NCBI GenBank assembly: GCA_022616235.1
Contig: JAKEFC010000141.1
Location: 1-32,755, forward strand
Direction: 5' to 3'
Length of the DNA: 32,755 nucleotides
From: Planctomycetota bacterium
Lineage (GTDB): Bacteria > Planctomycetota > UBA8108 > UBA1146 > JAKEFC01
In this document: piece by piece, positions 8,764-16,664 of the stretch
Position numbering within the stretch: the first letter of the stretch is position 1
Layout of the letters: each line of letters starts with the position of its first letter
The notes under the pieces: generated by a model
The model's database searches: none
What the model was told of the DNA's origin: nothing
Seen by the model: the letters and a program-made list of their open reading frames with translations, nothing else
Made by a program: the position numbers and the translations under genes

Positions 8764-8836
8764 CTCCCTGCACGCTCCCTGCACGCTCCCTGCACGCTCC
8801 TGCACGCTCCTGCGCGCTCCAGCGCGCTCCAGCGCG
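8764..8836. repeat. Minisatellite: seven 10-11-bp tandem units
   Basis: Three exact copies of the 11-mer CTCCCTGCACG (8764-8796) are followed by four 10-mers: CTCCTGCACG, CTCCTGCGCG and CTCCAGCGCG twice. The array sits 49 bases before the start of the thiamine fusion gene, in the gap between two divergent genes. Identical neighbouring copies suggest recent slippage. Its position means copy number could alter the promoter or leader of the thiamine gene. Confidence 0.9.
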
Positions 8837-8885
8837 CTCGCCACGCGCCCCGCACCCGTTGCATTCCCGCGCCACGGCGCGCACC

Positions 8886-9953
8886 ATGCGCGGGATGGAT
8901 GATGCCGCGCGCCGCTATGCACGTGGGCTCGATGCGGGCTTCAACCGCCTCGCGGAAGCACTGCGCACCGTGGAGGACCGCATCCGCTTCGATCGCTCCC
9001 TGCCCGCGCTCCACGCGCGCTGGAAGGAGCTGCGCGGAGACGTCGCGCGGCTGCGCTCCCTGGTGGAGGAGCGGTTCGGCACGCTCTCGCTCTATCGCGA
9101 CGTCGCCGGGGACCCCGGCATGCCGCCCAGCGACCGCGCGGCAGAGGAGCCCGCGCGCGCGAGCCCCGATGACCTGCTCGCCGCGAATCTCGCGCGCGCG
9201 CGGGAGGCCGCGCGTTCCATCGAGGAATCGCTGCGCGCAGCGCTCCCCGAGCTGAGCGGCCAGGCGGAGCGCTTGCGCTACGCGGTCTACGCGGCCGAAG
9301 CGGTCGCGGCCGGTCTCATCCGGCGCGCGCACCGCCTCCAGGGCGCCCGCCTTTACGTGCTCCTCACGGAGTGCCTCGCGACGATGCCGTGGTTCGACGC
9401 GGCACGCGCCGCGCTCCGCGGCGGGGCGCAGGCGCTGCAGCTCCGGGAGAAGGACTTGCCTGCCGGGGAATTCCTCCGGCGCGCGCGGCTCCTCCGCGAG
9501 CTGACCGCGGAGCATGGCGCGCTACTCATCGTGAACGATCGCGTCGAGGTCGCCGCGCTCGCGGGCGCGGATGGCGTGCACCTCGGACAGGAGGATCTCC
9601 CCGCCTACGAGGCCCGCAAGCTGCTCGGCCCCGATGCCTTGATCGGAGTCTCCACCCATGCGCCGGAGCAGGCGCGCCGCGCCGAGAGCGATGGCGCAGA
9701 CTACATCGGCGTGGGCCCGATCTACGCGACGCGCACGAAAGAACATCGCGCCGCCGCCGGCCTCGGCTACATTGCCGCCGCCGCCGCGGCCACGGAGCTG
9801 CCGGGCTTCGCCATCGGCGGCGTGAATCGCGAGACGCTGCCGGCGGTCATCGCCGCGGGCGCGCGGCGCGCGGCGGTCTGCACCGGGATCATCGGCGCGC
9901 GCGACATCGAGGAGGCGGCACGATGGTGTCGAGCAAGGTTAGTCGAAGCCTAG
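8886..9953 (+). CDS. thiE: ThiD2-ThiE fusion: HMP-phosphate kinase and thiamine-phosphate synthase
   Basis: 355 residues from the ATG at 8886 (an ATG at 8895 is equally possible; neither has a good ribosome site). Residues about 1-150 match the ThiD2 pattern: GLDAGFNRLAEALRTVEDR, then LSLYRDVAG and LLAANLARAREAARSIEES. ThiD2 is known as an HMP-phosphate kinase often fused to ThiE. Residues about 155-355 are ThiE, which joins HMP-PP and thiazole phosphate into thiamine phosphate: LQLREKDLPAGEF, IVNDRVEVAALAGADGVHLG, GVSTHAPEQA, YIGVGPIYATRTKE and FAIGGVN. One protein would thus make HMP-PP and use it. A minisatellite lies just upstream, and no TPP riboswitch was seen. The last 31 bases overlap the next gene. 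Confidence 0.9.
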   Translation: MRGMDDAARRYARGLDAGFNRLAEALRTVEDRIRFDRSLPALHARWKELRGDVARLRSLVEERFGTLSLYRDVAGDPGMPPSDRAAEEPARASPDDLLAANLARAREAARSIEESLRAALPELSGQAERLRYAVYAAEAVAAGLIRRAHRLQGARLYVLLTECLATMPWFDAARAALRGGAQALQLREKDLPAGEFLRRARLLRELTAEHGALLIVNDRVEVAALAGADGVHLGQEDLPAYEARKLLGPDALIGVSTHAPEQARRAESDGADYIGVGPIYATRTKEHRAAAGLGYIAAAAAATELPGFAIGGVNRETLPAVIAAGARRAAVCTGIIGARDIEEAARWCRARLVEA

Positions 9954-11827
9954 CAATCGTCGCCGCACTCGCCGTGCTCGCCGCGATCGCGTACACGAGC
10001 AAGATTCGCTTCTCGCGCGAGGAAGCCCCCCCCATCGACCCAGCCCGCGATTTCGAGGGCGCCACCCGCCGCGTGCTCGAGCAGGCCGTGCTCCAGCTCG
10101 AGAGCCGCGACCGCGCCGAGCGCGAGAGCGCCGAGCAAGCGATCGAGCGCATGCTCATCGACGTCGAGATGGCGCGCCGCACGCAGGTGACAGCGGACGG
10201 CGCCGCGTTCTCCGCCGCGGATTGGTACGCGTCGGAGGGCGCGTCGCGGCTGTTGCAGCGCCTCCTCCAGCGCTTCGATGGCGCGCACGACGAAGCGGCC
10301 GCGCGCACCGGAGCGCGCCTCCTCACGTCGCTCGCCGCGTCTCACCCGAAGGCGACCGCGAGCGCGCTCGAGGGCGAGCGCCTCCCCGATTTCACTCAGC
10401 ACGAGCCGTGGGTGCTCGCGGCGCTGATCGCGAACGCGAAGAGCAAGGTCGCGCCGTACGCGATCTATCGCCTGCTCGACGGCGACCGCACCCCCGGCGC
10501 GCTCTTCGCTCTCGCGCTCCTCAGGCGCCTGGAACGGATGGACGGAGATGCAGAGATCCGCGCCGCACTCGCCCTCCTCCGGCGCGTCCCGGATCGCGCG
10601 CTCCGGCGCCTGCTCGCCGCAGAGCGCCAAGGAGCGGCGAACGCCGCGCGCCCGAACGACGCGGCGCTCCTCGCCGACCGCTTCGGAGCGAACCCGGAGT
10701 TCGCGACCGTGGAGGAGTGGCTAAGAGTCCCCGATGCAGGAGGCGCTCGCGCGCGCGCGCTCGGTGCGGCGCTCGCGAGCGGCCGCGAAGACGCGCTCGG
10801 CCACGCGCTCGCGCGGCTCCGCTGGGACGCCGCGCCCGCGCTCGACGGAAAGGTCCTCGAGTTGGCGGCGGGCACAGCGCCCGCCGCGACGCGCAAAGCG
10901 GCGCTCCTCGCGCTCGGCGCAATTCCGACCGCAGCCAACGCCGGCGTGCTCGAACGCGCGCTCGGCACGGCGCATCTCGGCGGCGCCTGCCGGAGCGTGA
11001 TCGCGAGGTGGCGCGGCGCGGCGCCGGTGGATGCCGGCGCCCTGGCTCTGTCGAGCGGCGTGCCGCTCGAGGCTGCGGATCTTCTCGCTCCCTGGCAGCA
11101 GGCGCTCGCGGAGATCGCGGCGCGCGCCGCGCCCGAAGCGATCGACCGCGCATTCGGCGCGGGAACGCCGGGGCTCGCGGACTACACGCTCTTGGAGCTG
11201 CTCGCGGCGCGCGGCGAGTGCGACGGCCGCTGGTACGGAGCCCACGGCGCGCGCATCGTGCGCGGGCTGGAAGATCCCGATCCCGCGATTCGCGCCGCGA
11301 CCTTGCGCGCTCTCGCCTATTGGGAGACGCCGGCGGTGGCGCCCATCCTCGTTCGCCGCTTGGGGGCCGAAGAGGACGCGGTCGTGGCGCACGCGCTCAT
11401 CGACCTGCTCCTCGAAGTCGGCGGCACGGATGCGATCCCCGCAGTCTTGCGTACGCTCACCGATGGCGCGAACTTCCACGGCGTAGAGCTGGTCACGACC
11501 TACGCGCTCGTCTTTCCCGACTACGACTTGATGCGCCCGCTGCGCGAGCTGGCGCGCGATGGGGAGCCGGCGCGGCGCGCGGGCGCGGCCTACCTGATCG
11601 CGGGCAACCCGCGCCAGAACGATGCCGAGAGCGCCGGGGAGCTGCTCTGCGCGCTGCTCGAGGACGCCGAGGAATTGCCGCGCTTTTGGGGGCATCAGGC
11701 GCTCGTCCGCCGCTACGGTACGCGCGTGGAATACGACCCAAGGCGAGCCGCCGCGGAGAGCGCGGATGCGATCGCGCGCTGGCGGGATGTCGTGCGAGCG
11801 TCGGAGCGCGCGCGCGGCGAGCGATGA
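9923..11827 (+). CDS. Membrane-anchored HEAT-repeat-like protein
   Basis: 634 residues from the ATG at 9923, with GGAGG 7 bases upstream, starting inside the 3' end of the thiamine gene in another frame. An N-terminal hydrophobic segment (SLAIVAALAVLAAIAYTS) is a membrane anchor or signal. The rest is almost wholly helical, Ala/Leu/Arg-rich, with repeated pairs of short helices typical of HEAT or PBS-lyase-like repeats: DPAIRAATLRALAYW, VAPILVRRLGAEEDAVV, TRKAALLALGAIP, and RRAGAAYLIAG. These solenoids normally hold other proteins. No catalytic motif is visible. The overlap suggests coupled translation with the thiamine gene but not necessarily a shared pathway. Confidence 0.75.
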   Translation: MVSSKVSRSLAIVAALAVLAAIAYTSKIRFSREEAPPIDPARDFEGATRRVLEQAVLQLESRDRAERESAEQAIERMLIDVEMARRTQVTADGAAFSAADWYASEGASRLLQRLLQRFDGAHDEAAARTGARLLTSLAASHPKATASALEGERLPDFTQHEPWVLAALIANAKSKVAPYAIYRLLDGDRTPGALFALALLRRLERMDGDAEIRAALALLRRVPDRALRRLLAAERQGAANAARPNDAALLADRFGANPEFATVEEWLRVPDAGGARARALGAALASGREDALGHALARLRWDAAPALDGKVLELAAGTAPAATRKAALLALGAIPTAANAGVLERALGTAHLGGACRSVIARWRGAAPVDAGALALSSGVPLEAADLLAPWQQALAEIAARAAPEAIDRAFGAGTPGLADYTLLELLAARGECDGRWYGAHGARIVRGLEDPDPAIRAATLRALAYWETPAVAPILVRRLGAEEDAVVAHALIDLLLEVGGTDAIPAVLRTLTDGANFHGVELVTTYALVFPDYDLMRPLRELARDGEPARRAGAAYLIAGNPRQNDAESAGELLCALLEDAEELPRFWGHQALVRRYGTRVEYDPRRAAAESADAIARWRDVVRASERARGER

Positions 11828-11874
11828 GATCGAGGCGAGGCAACGCGGCACTCGCAGTGCGGCGTGCGAAAACC

Positions 11875-11918
11875 AAAAAAAACGGCAGACCGATCCTCTT
11901 TCGAGAATCGATCCGCCG
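11875..11918 (-). terminator. Strong intrinsic terminator on minus strand, no close parent gene
   Basis: Read on the minus strand, CGGCGGATCGATTCTC pairs with GAGGATCGGTCTGCCG over 16 positions around a GAAA tetraloop and runs directly into eight T residues. Three of the pairs are G-U on the minus strand and A-C mismatches on the plus strand, and no T tract follows on the plus side. It therefore acts in the minus direction only. The nearest minus-strand gene upstream ends at 12600, about 680 bases away, with a plus-strand gene between. Confidence 0.85.
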
Positions 11919-12055
11919 AAATCGCTGCGGCTCGAGGCCACTTCCCCCGCGACCCTGCGCCGCCGGCGCTCTGTCGCGGCGCACGTTAGTGCAGAGCGGC
12001 GGCGAAGACAAGAGGCTTGGCCCGCGCATGAGCGCGAAGAAAGTCAGGTAGGAAG

Positions 12056-12580
12056 ATGACGGATTCGTTCGGGCTTCCGGAGCCGCTGCATCCGGCGGTG
12101 GTGCATCTGCCGCTCGGCCTCGTCTTGCTCCTGCCGCTCTGGGTGGGGCTCACGATGGCGGCGGTTCATCGACGTTGGATCTCATCTCGCGCGTGGCTCG
12201 GGGTGGTTCTGCTCCAAGCTCTCCTCTTCGGTGCGACGATCCTCGCGAAGGAGACGGGCGAGGACGAGGAGGAGCGCGCCGCGGGAATCGTGGCGATGGC
12301 GCTCATCGAGGAGCACGAAGAGCGCGCCGATCTCTTCTCGGACCTCGCTCTCGTCGGGATTGCCGTGAGCCTCTTCGGCCTCTTCCGCGGCGGCGTCGGG
12401 CTCGGCGCGGCGATCGTCACGCTCGTCTTCTCGTTCGTGCTCTTGTGGGCGGCGGCGCGGACGGGGCTCACGGGGGGAGAACTCGTCTACCGGCACGGCG
12501 CGGCGGATGCATACCGGAGCACGGCGCAGCCGGAGCCCGCTGCGAGCGCGCCGTTAGAACCGGAGGTCGAGAAGAAATGA
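12056..12580 (+). CDS. DUF2231-like integral membrane protein
   Basis: 174 residues from the ATG at 12056 (AGGTAGGAAG just upstream). Four hydrophobic segments are visible: VVHLPLGLVLLLPLWVGLTM, WLGVVLLQALLFGATIL, LVGIAVSLFGLFR and GAAIVTLVFSFVLLWAAA. The HPAVVHLPLG opening, an acidic KETGEDEEE loop, an EEHEERADLF segment and the GELVYRHGAA end match the DUF2231 pattern (conserved His and Gly in a four-helix membrane protein, sometimes considered haem-linked). Function is unproven. The C-terminal tail is Pro/Ala/Glu-rich. It ends 19 bases from the convergent ChaN-like gene. Confidence 0.75.
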   Translation: MTDSFGLPEPLHPAVVHLPLGLVLLLPLWVGLTMAAVHRRWISSRAWLGVVLLQALLFGATILAKETGEDEEERAAGIVAMALIEEHEERADLFSDLALVGIAVSLFGLFRGGVGLGAAIVTLVFSFVLLWAAARTGLTGGELVYRHGAADAYRSTAQPEPAASAPLEPEVEKK

Positions 12581-12599
12581 CGGCTCGCCCCGCGGCGGC

Positions 12600-14924
12600 T
12601 CAATGCGCTCCGCCGAGCGCCGGAGCGAGCAGGCGGTGCAGCTCCCCGCCGAACCCCGGCAGCCAATGGATTTCCAGCTTCCCGACATGGGGCTCGGCCT
12701 CGTCCCGGAGCGCGCGCATCGTCTCGGGAGGGGCGCAGAACGCGGCGGGTACGATGAGCACGTTCCTCTTCCCTTCGCGAACGAGCGCGGCGAGCACCTC
12801 CGCGAGCCCAGGGCCTTCCCCAGAAAACGCGACTCGCAGCGATGAGAAACGATGGATCTTGCGGAGGACGTTCTCGTCCGCGAGGCGCTGCCAGGTCTCC
12901 CGCTCCGCGGCGGACGCCCCCGCCGGCGCAACCACGACCGTAGTGCCCCCGAATGGGCCCGGCGGCAGCGGGATCCCGCGCCCCGACTCGAGGAGGGCGG
13001 CGCGCCCCATGTGGGCCGCATCGTCGAGACCCACCGCTTCCGCGATGCGCGGGCTTCGCTCCCCCGCCCACGCGAGGAGCTGAATCCGCGGGCGGGACGC
13101 CCCGCCCCCCGACGCCGTCAAGAGGCGCGGCGCCAGCTCTCCAAGGCCGATGACCTCCACGCTCTTCCCGCTCGCCTCCAGCGCCTGCACGGCGAGCCGC
13201 TCCCAGGAGCGCGCGAGCGAGCCTCCCGTCATGCGCACGACGAGGAGCGATTCCGCAGCCGCCGCCGCACGCGCAGGCTTTGCTACCGCCAAGGCCGCGC
13301 GCACGGCAGTCGCGGCGATCTCATCCGCCGCCGCGCCGCCGCTCGCGTCCAGCGCTTCGACCTCGACCAGGCGGCCGACGGAAGCGTAGTCGGCGCTCTC
13401 GTTTCGCCACCAATCGATGCCGTCTTCGCCGCAGTAGATGCGGCCGCGCGCCGCGCCGGTGTCGTTCGTCGCCGCGCGCGCGGGATCGGGCAGCCCCGCC
13501 TCGTGCAGCTTCGCGAACGCGCGCGGATCGAAGGCGAGGCGCGCGCCCCAGACCCCCTCTCGAAAGAGCGCGTGGGCGGCGACGACGGTGGCCCCCGCTC
13601 CTTCCCCCGCGAGCACGACGCGGGCGCGGTCGATCGGGAAGCGCGCCGCGGCGTATTCGCCGAGGGCGTCGATCCCATCGTGAAGCGCATCCAAGTCATC
13701 GAAGAAGGTCGCGGGCCAGTACCAGCGCCCCGCGACGTGGAGCTGTTCGGCGATCTCCGTGTAGGGCGGCTCCACGACGGCGATCGCGGCGTGGTCGCCG
13801 AGCAGGTAGCGCCAGAGCGCGAGCGCATCGCCCGCGCGCGTGCCGGCGTCGCCGAGCCAGATGAGGAGCGGGAGCGGACCTCGCGAAGCACCCGCCGCGG
13901 GTACGTGCAGGCGGTAGCGAAGCTCGCGGCCCACGCGCACCGCGTAGGTGCCCTCCGCGAGGCTGCGCGCCCGCCGCGGTACGTAGACGACGAAATCGGC
14001 GCGGGCCGGCGCGCTCGGGGCCTCTGCGGCGGCAAGATCTTCGACCGGCTCGACCGCGACCGTCACCACGCGCGCTCCTTCGCGCCGGAGGAGCAATTGG
14101 CGCACCGTGCCGTCGCGCGCATCGGAGTGGAAGCCGCCGTTCACGTGGAGCACGACGCAGCCGGGGTTCTGGTCGCGCGCGCGCAGGCAAGATTCCGCCA
14201 TGGTGTTGTCCCAGAGACTCTGCACGGAGTAGAGGCGCGCATCGCTTGCTGCCGCATCCGCGCCGCTCGCGCCACTGGTGCCGCCCGTGCCCGGCGCGTG
14301 CGCGCGCACCGCGCGATCGAAGCGCTCCCAATAGGCGGCGCCGTGCGGGTGAAGCTCGCTCGCGACGAAGGCGCGCTCATCCGCGCCGAGCGCGGCGTAG
14401 GCGGCGCTCCCGCCCCCCGCGATCTTTCGCGCGAGCGCCGCCGGCGCGTTCGACGCGATGACCGGCAGCTTGCGCGCGCGCGCCGCTTCGATGAGCGGGC
14501 GGTAGTCGGTGTGATAGTTCGGCCACGGGCGCGCGCGATCGAGGAGCCACGCCTCGTCCTCGTCCCCCGCGAGATAGGCATCGAGCGCTTGCTGCACGTC
14601 GCGCGAGAACATCTCGAGCGCGAGCACGGTCTTCCCGCCGGTGAGGGCGAGCAAGCGCTCGTAGAGCGCAAGCTCGAACGCGTGCGTGCTCTCATCGTCG
14701 TGGCTCTCGCCGACGAACACGAACTCCGCGCTCGCGGCGGCCGCCGCGAGCGCCGCGAAGTCGGAGCGCCCTCCGCTTCCATCGAATACGAGCGCGCTCG
14801 CGAGGAGCGCCGCGTGCTCGCGCGGCGGAGGCAGCGTGGCGCGGCTCGCGCAGGATGCCGCGAGCGCCACGAGGGCGAGGATTCCGTAGGACGCTAACAG
14901 TTTCCGCACGAGAGCCCTTTCCAT
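12600..14924 (-). CDS. Three-part lipoprotein: ChaN-like, esterase-like without Ser, and chelatase-like C-terminus
   Basis: 774 residues from the ATG at 14924 (a GTG at 14909 is an alternative). A lipoprotein signal ends in LAASC (Cys25). Residues about 55-320 match ChaN/DUF399, an iron-regulated haem-binding family: EFVFVGESHDDESTHAFEL with His75, LALEMFSRDVQQALDAYLAG, and CVVLHVNGGFHSD. Residues about 350-560 look like an alpha/beta hydrolase (PLPLLIWLGDAG, ARVVLAGEGAGATVVAAH), but the nucleophile elbow reads GEGAG, so the usual Ser of GxSxG is Glu. The C-terminal 200 residues (FGGTTVVVAPAG, KRNVLIVPAAFCAPPETM, HWLPGFGGELHRLL) vaguely recall CbiX/ferrochelatase-type folds; that is tentative. 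It follows gmhB by 4 bases, in the same operon. Confidence 0.7.
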   Translation of the reverse strand: MERALVRKLLASYGILALVALAASCASRATLPPPREHAALLASALVFDGSGGRSDFAALAAAAASAEFVFVGESHDDESTHAFELALYERLLALTGGKTVLALEMFSRDVQQALDAYLAGDEDEAWLLDRARPWPNYHTDYRPLIEAARARKLPVIASNAPAALARKIAGGGSAAYAALGADERAFVASELHPHGAAYWERFDRAVRAHAPGTGGTSGASGADAAASDARLYSVQSLWDNTMAESCLRARDQNPGCVVLHVNGGFHSDARDGTVRQLLLRREGARVVTVAVEPVEDLAAAEAPSAPARADFVVYVPRRARSLAEGTYAVRVGRELRYRLHVPAAGASRGPLPLLIWLGDAGTRAGDALALWRYLLGDHAAIAVVEPPYTEIAEQLHVAGRWYWPATFFDDLDALHDGIDALGEYAAARFPIDRARVVLAGEGAGATVVAAHALFREGVWGARLAFDPRAFAKLHEAGLPDPARAATNDTGAARGRIYCGEDGIDWWRNESADYASVGRLVEVEALDASGGAAADEIAATAVRAALAVAKPARAAAAAESLLVVRMTGGSLARSWERLAVQALEASGKSVEVIGLGELAPRLLTASGGGASRPRIQLLAWAGERSPRIAEAVGLDDAAHMGRAALLESGRGIPLPPGPFGGTTVVVAPAGASAAERETWQRLADENVLRKIHRFSSLRVAFSGEGPGLAEVLAALVREGKRNVLIVPAAFCAPPETMRALRDEAEPHVGKLEIHWLPGFGGELHRLLAPALGGAH

Positions 14925-14928
14925 TGCC

Positions 14929-15483
14929 TCATGGGCCGCGATCGTTCGCGCCCGATTTCGCGAGCATGGCACGGATCGCGCGCGCCGCCGCGAGGAGGTC
15001 CGCCACGCTGTGGTCGGGCTCCGGGCCCGGCTCCGCGCCGCGCCCCGTCTGGACCCGGAGCGTCACCATGCCGAGCCGGCGCCCCGCTTCGATGTCGCTC
15101 GGCGCATCCCCCACCAGGAACGAGCCGGCCAGATCGATGGCGAGGGCGCTCGCCGCGCGCTCGAAGAGGAGCGTCGCGGGCTTTCGGCAGGCGCAGCGCG
15201 CGGCCGGATCGTGCGGGCAGATCTCCACGGCGGCGATCGACCCCCCCCACGCGCGCGCATCGGCCTGCAAGCGTTCGTGCATCGCGGCCAGCTCTGTCTC
15301 CGGCACGATCCCGCGCGCGATCCCGGACTGATTCGTCACGACGACGATCGGGAGCCGGAGCGCGCCGAGGATCGCAAATGCGCCCGGCGTCGAATCGTAA
15401 TACGAGAACTCGGCGAGCGAGCGCACGTGATCCGAGCGATAGACGTTGATCACGCCGTCGCGGTCGAGGAAGATCGCGCGCAC
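14929..15483 (-). CDS. gmhB: HAD-family D,D-heptose-1,7-bisphosphate 7-phosphatase-like
   Basis: 184 residues from the GTG at 15483, with AAAGGA 6 bases upstream; the longer open frame above it is Arg-rich noise. The HAD nucleophile motif is IFLDRDGVIN (Asp7, Asp9), motif II is VVTNQSGIARG, the zinc-binding loop is CPHDPAARCACRKP (Cys89, His91, Cys97, Cys99), and the acidic motif is GDAPSDIEAG (Asp126, Asp130). These are the hallmarks of GmhB, which removes the 7-phosphate in ADP-heptose synthesis for lipopolysaccharide; HisB-N is the close alternative. No other heptose or histidine genes are in the window. It is the first gene of a tight pair with the ChaN-like fusion. Confidence 0.85.
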   Translation of the reverse strand: MRAIFLDRDGVINVYRSDHVRSLAEFSYYDSTPGAFAILGALRLPIVVVTNQSGIARGIVPETELAAMHERLQADARAWGGSIAAVEICPHDPAARCACRKPATLLFERAASALAIDLAGSFLVGDAPSDIEAGRRLGMVTLRVQTGRGAEPGPEPDHSVADLLAAARAIRAMLAKSGANDRGP

Positions 15484-15662
15484 CCGCCATCCTTTCGCGG
15501 CGCAGCATAGCGAAACGCACGGCGCCCGATAGCGGGAACCCTGCGCCTGAAAGGCCAGGCGGCGGCGACGCGACACGAACCCTCGCCAGAGGGCGGAGGC
15601 CGCGGTATCTTGTGCATCGATCGTCTCCTTCGAATGGCAAGCCGGAGAGCGAACCGCTTCGC

Positions 15663-16664
15663 ATGATTTCTCTCTCCACTTCCTGCCTCGATTCGGCGCA
15701 ACCGCTATCGACGCGCCTGGAACGCCTCTTTTCCTGTCCGGTCCATGGCCACGAGCTTTGCGCTGCGGGCGACGCAGGAGAGATGCGCGAATTCGCGCGG
15801 GCGATCCGGAGGTCGGGGCGCAGCATCTCCAACGTCGTCGATCCTTGCCCGAGCCCGGCGGCGGAAGCGGCAGCCGCGCGCGTTGCCGGCGCCGGCAAGG
15901 AGCCCGGCGGCGCCGCGAGCGCGGGCGGCGCGGAGCCCGAACTTGCGAGCCTCGATCGCGGGCTCTCATCCGAAGCGATCCGGCGCGCGCGCGAAACGAT
16001 GGAGTGGGCGGCGCGCGTCGAGTCCGGCATCGTCGTCCTCCGCTGCGGCGCGACCTCCGCGCGGTTTCCGCACGATCGCTTTCGGGAGCTGCGCCGCCGG
16101 CGCGGCGCGAGCGGAGAAGAGGCGGCGCGCTTGCGAAGGCTCTTCGCGAGCGAACGGCGGCGGAGCGCGCCGCAACACTTGGATGCGGTCTTCGCCGCGC
16201 TCGACGAGCTGTTGGAGGTTGCGGAGAGATTGGAGATCTCCATCGCGCTCGCGCTGCCGCGCTGTCCGGCGAAGATCCCCTCGGCGGCGGAGTTGGAGAC
16301 GATTCTGCGCGAGTTCCACGGGGCGCGGATCGGGGCCTGGTACCGGAGCGCGCACGCGAGCTATCAAGATCGCCTGGGCTTCGGCGATCTGCGGGAGCAG
16401 CGGACCGAGATCGCCCACGCAACGCTCGGCGCCGGCGTCCTGGATCTCACCGACGATGATCGTTTCGTGCTCGCGGGAGAAGGCGAATTGGATCTGCGGA
16501 GCGACCTCGCGTTTCTCCCCCCCGCGCAGCCGCTCGTCGTGGAAGCGACGCCCGCACACGACGTGACTCGGATCGCGGGTGCCGTCGCGCTCCTTCGCGC
16601 CCACGGCTTCGAGGGCCCGCCCCCCGAGCCCTGCGAGCCATTCCCGATCATCGGCCAGCGGTGA
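15663..16664 (+). CDS. TIM-barrel protein of sugar-phosphate isomerase/AP-endonuclease 2 type
   Basis: 333 residues from the ATG at 15663; an upstream GTG at 15612 is possible, and neither has an ideal ribosome site. The opening MISLSTSCLDSAQPLSTRLERL is typical of the first strand and helix of xylose-isomerase-like barrels. Further barrel pieces are ESGIVVLRCGA, HLDAVFAALDELLEVAERLEISIALAL and FLPPAQPLVVEATPAHD. Metal-ligand Glu/His/Asp positions cannot be assigned with certainty. A Gly/Ala-rich disordered insert lies near residues 80-105. The stop overlaps the following GTG start (GTGA), so the pair is translationally coupled. Substrate unknown. Confidence 0.6.
   Translation: MISLSTSCLDSAQPLSTRLERLFSCPVHGHELCAAGDAGEMREFARAIRRSGRSISNVVDPCPSPAAEAAAARVAGAGKEPGGAASAGGAEPELASLDRGLSSEAIRRARETMEWAARVESGIVVLRCGATSARFPHDRFRELRRRRGASGEEAARLRRLFASERRRSAPQHLDAVFAALDELLEVAERLEISIALALPRCPAKIPSAAELETILREFHGARIGAWYRSAHASYQDRLGFGDLREQRTEIAHATLGAGVLDLTDDDRFVLAGEGELDLRSDLAFLPPAQPLVVEATPAHDVTRIAGAVALLRAHGFEGPPPEPCEPFPIIGQR

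Noticed and set aside
8697-8885. N-terminal extension of the thiamine fusion protein through the minisatellite
   Set aside because: The translation is low-complexity Ala/Arg/Pro/His and has no family similarity; the ThiD2 pattern starts only at 8886.
8661-8885. TPP riboswitch before the thiamine gene
   Set aside because: No CTGAGA-type or other conserved thi-box segments are present.
14929-16422. Long upstream extension of the GmhB-like protein
   Set aside because: The upstream part is Arg/Ser-rich and antisense to the TIM-barrel gene; a GTG with a good ribosome site begins exactly at the HAD motif.
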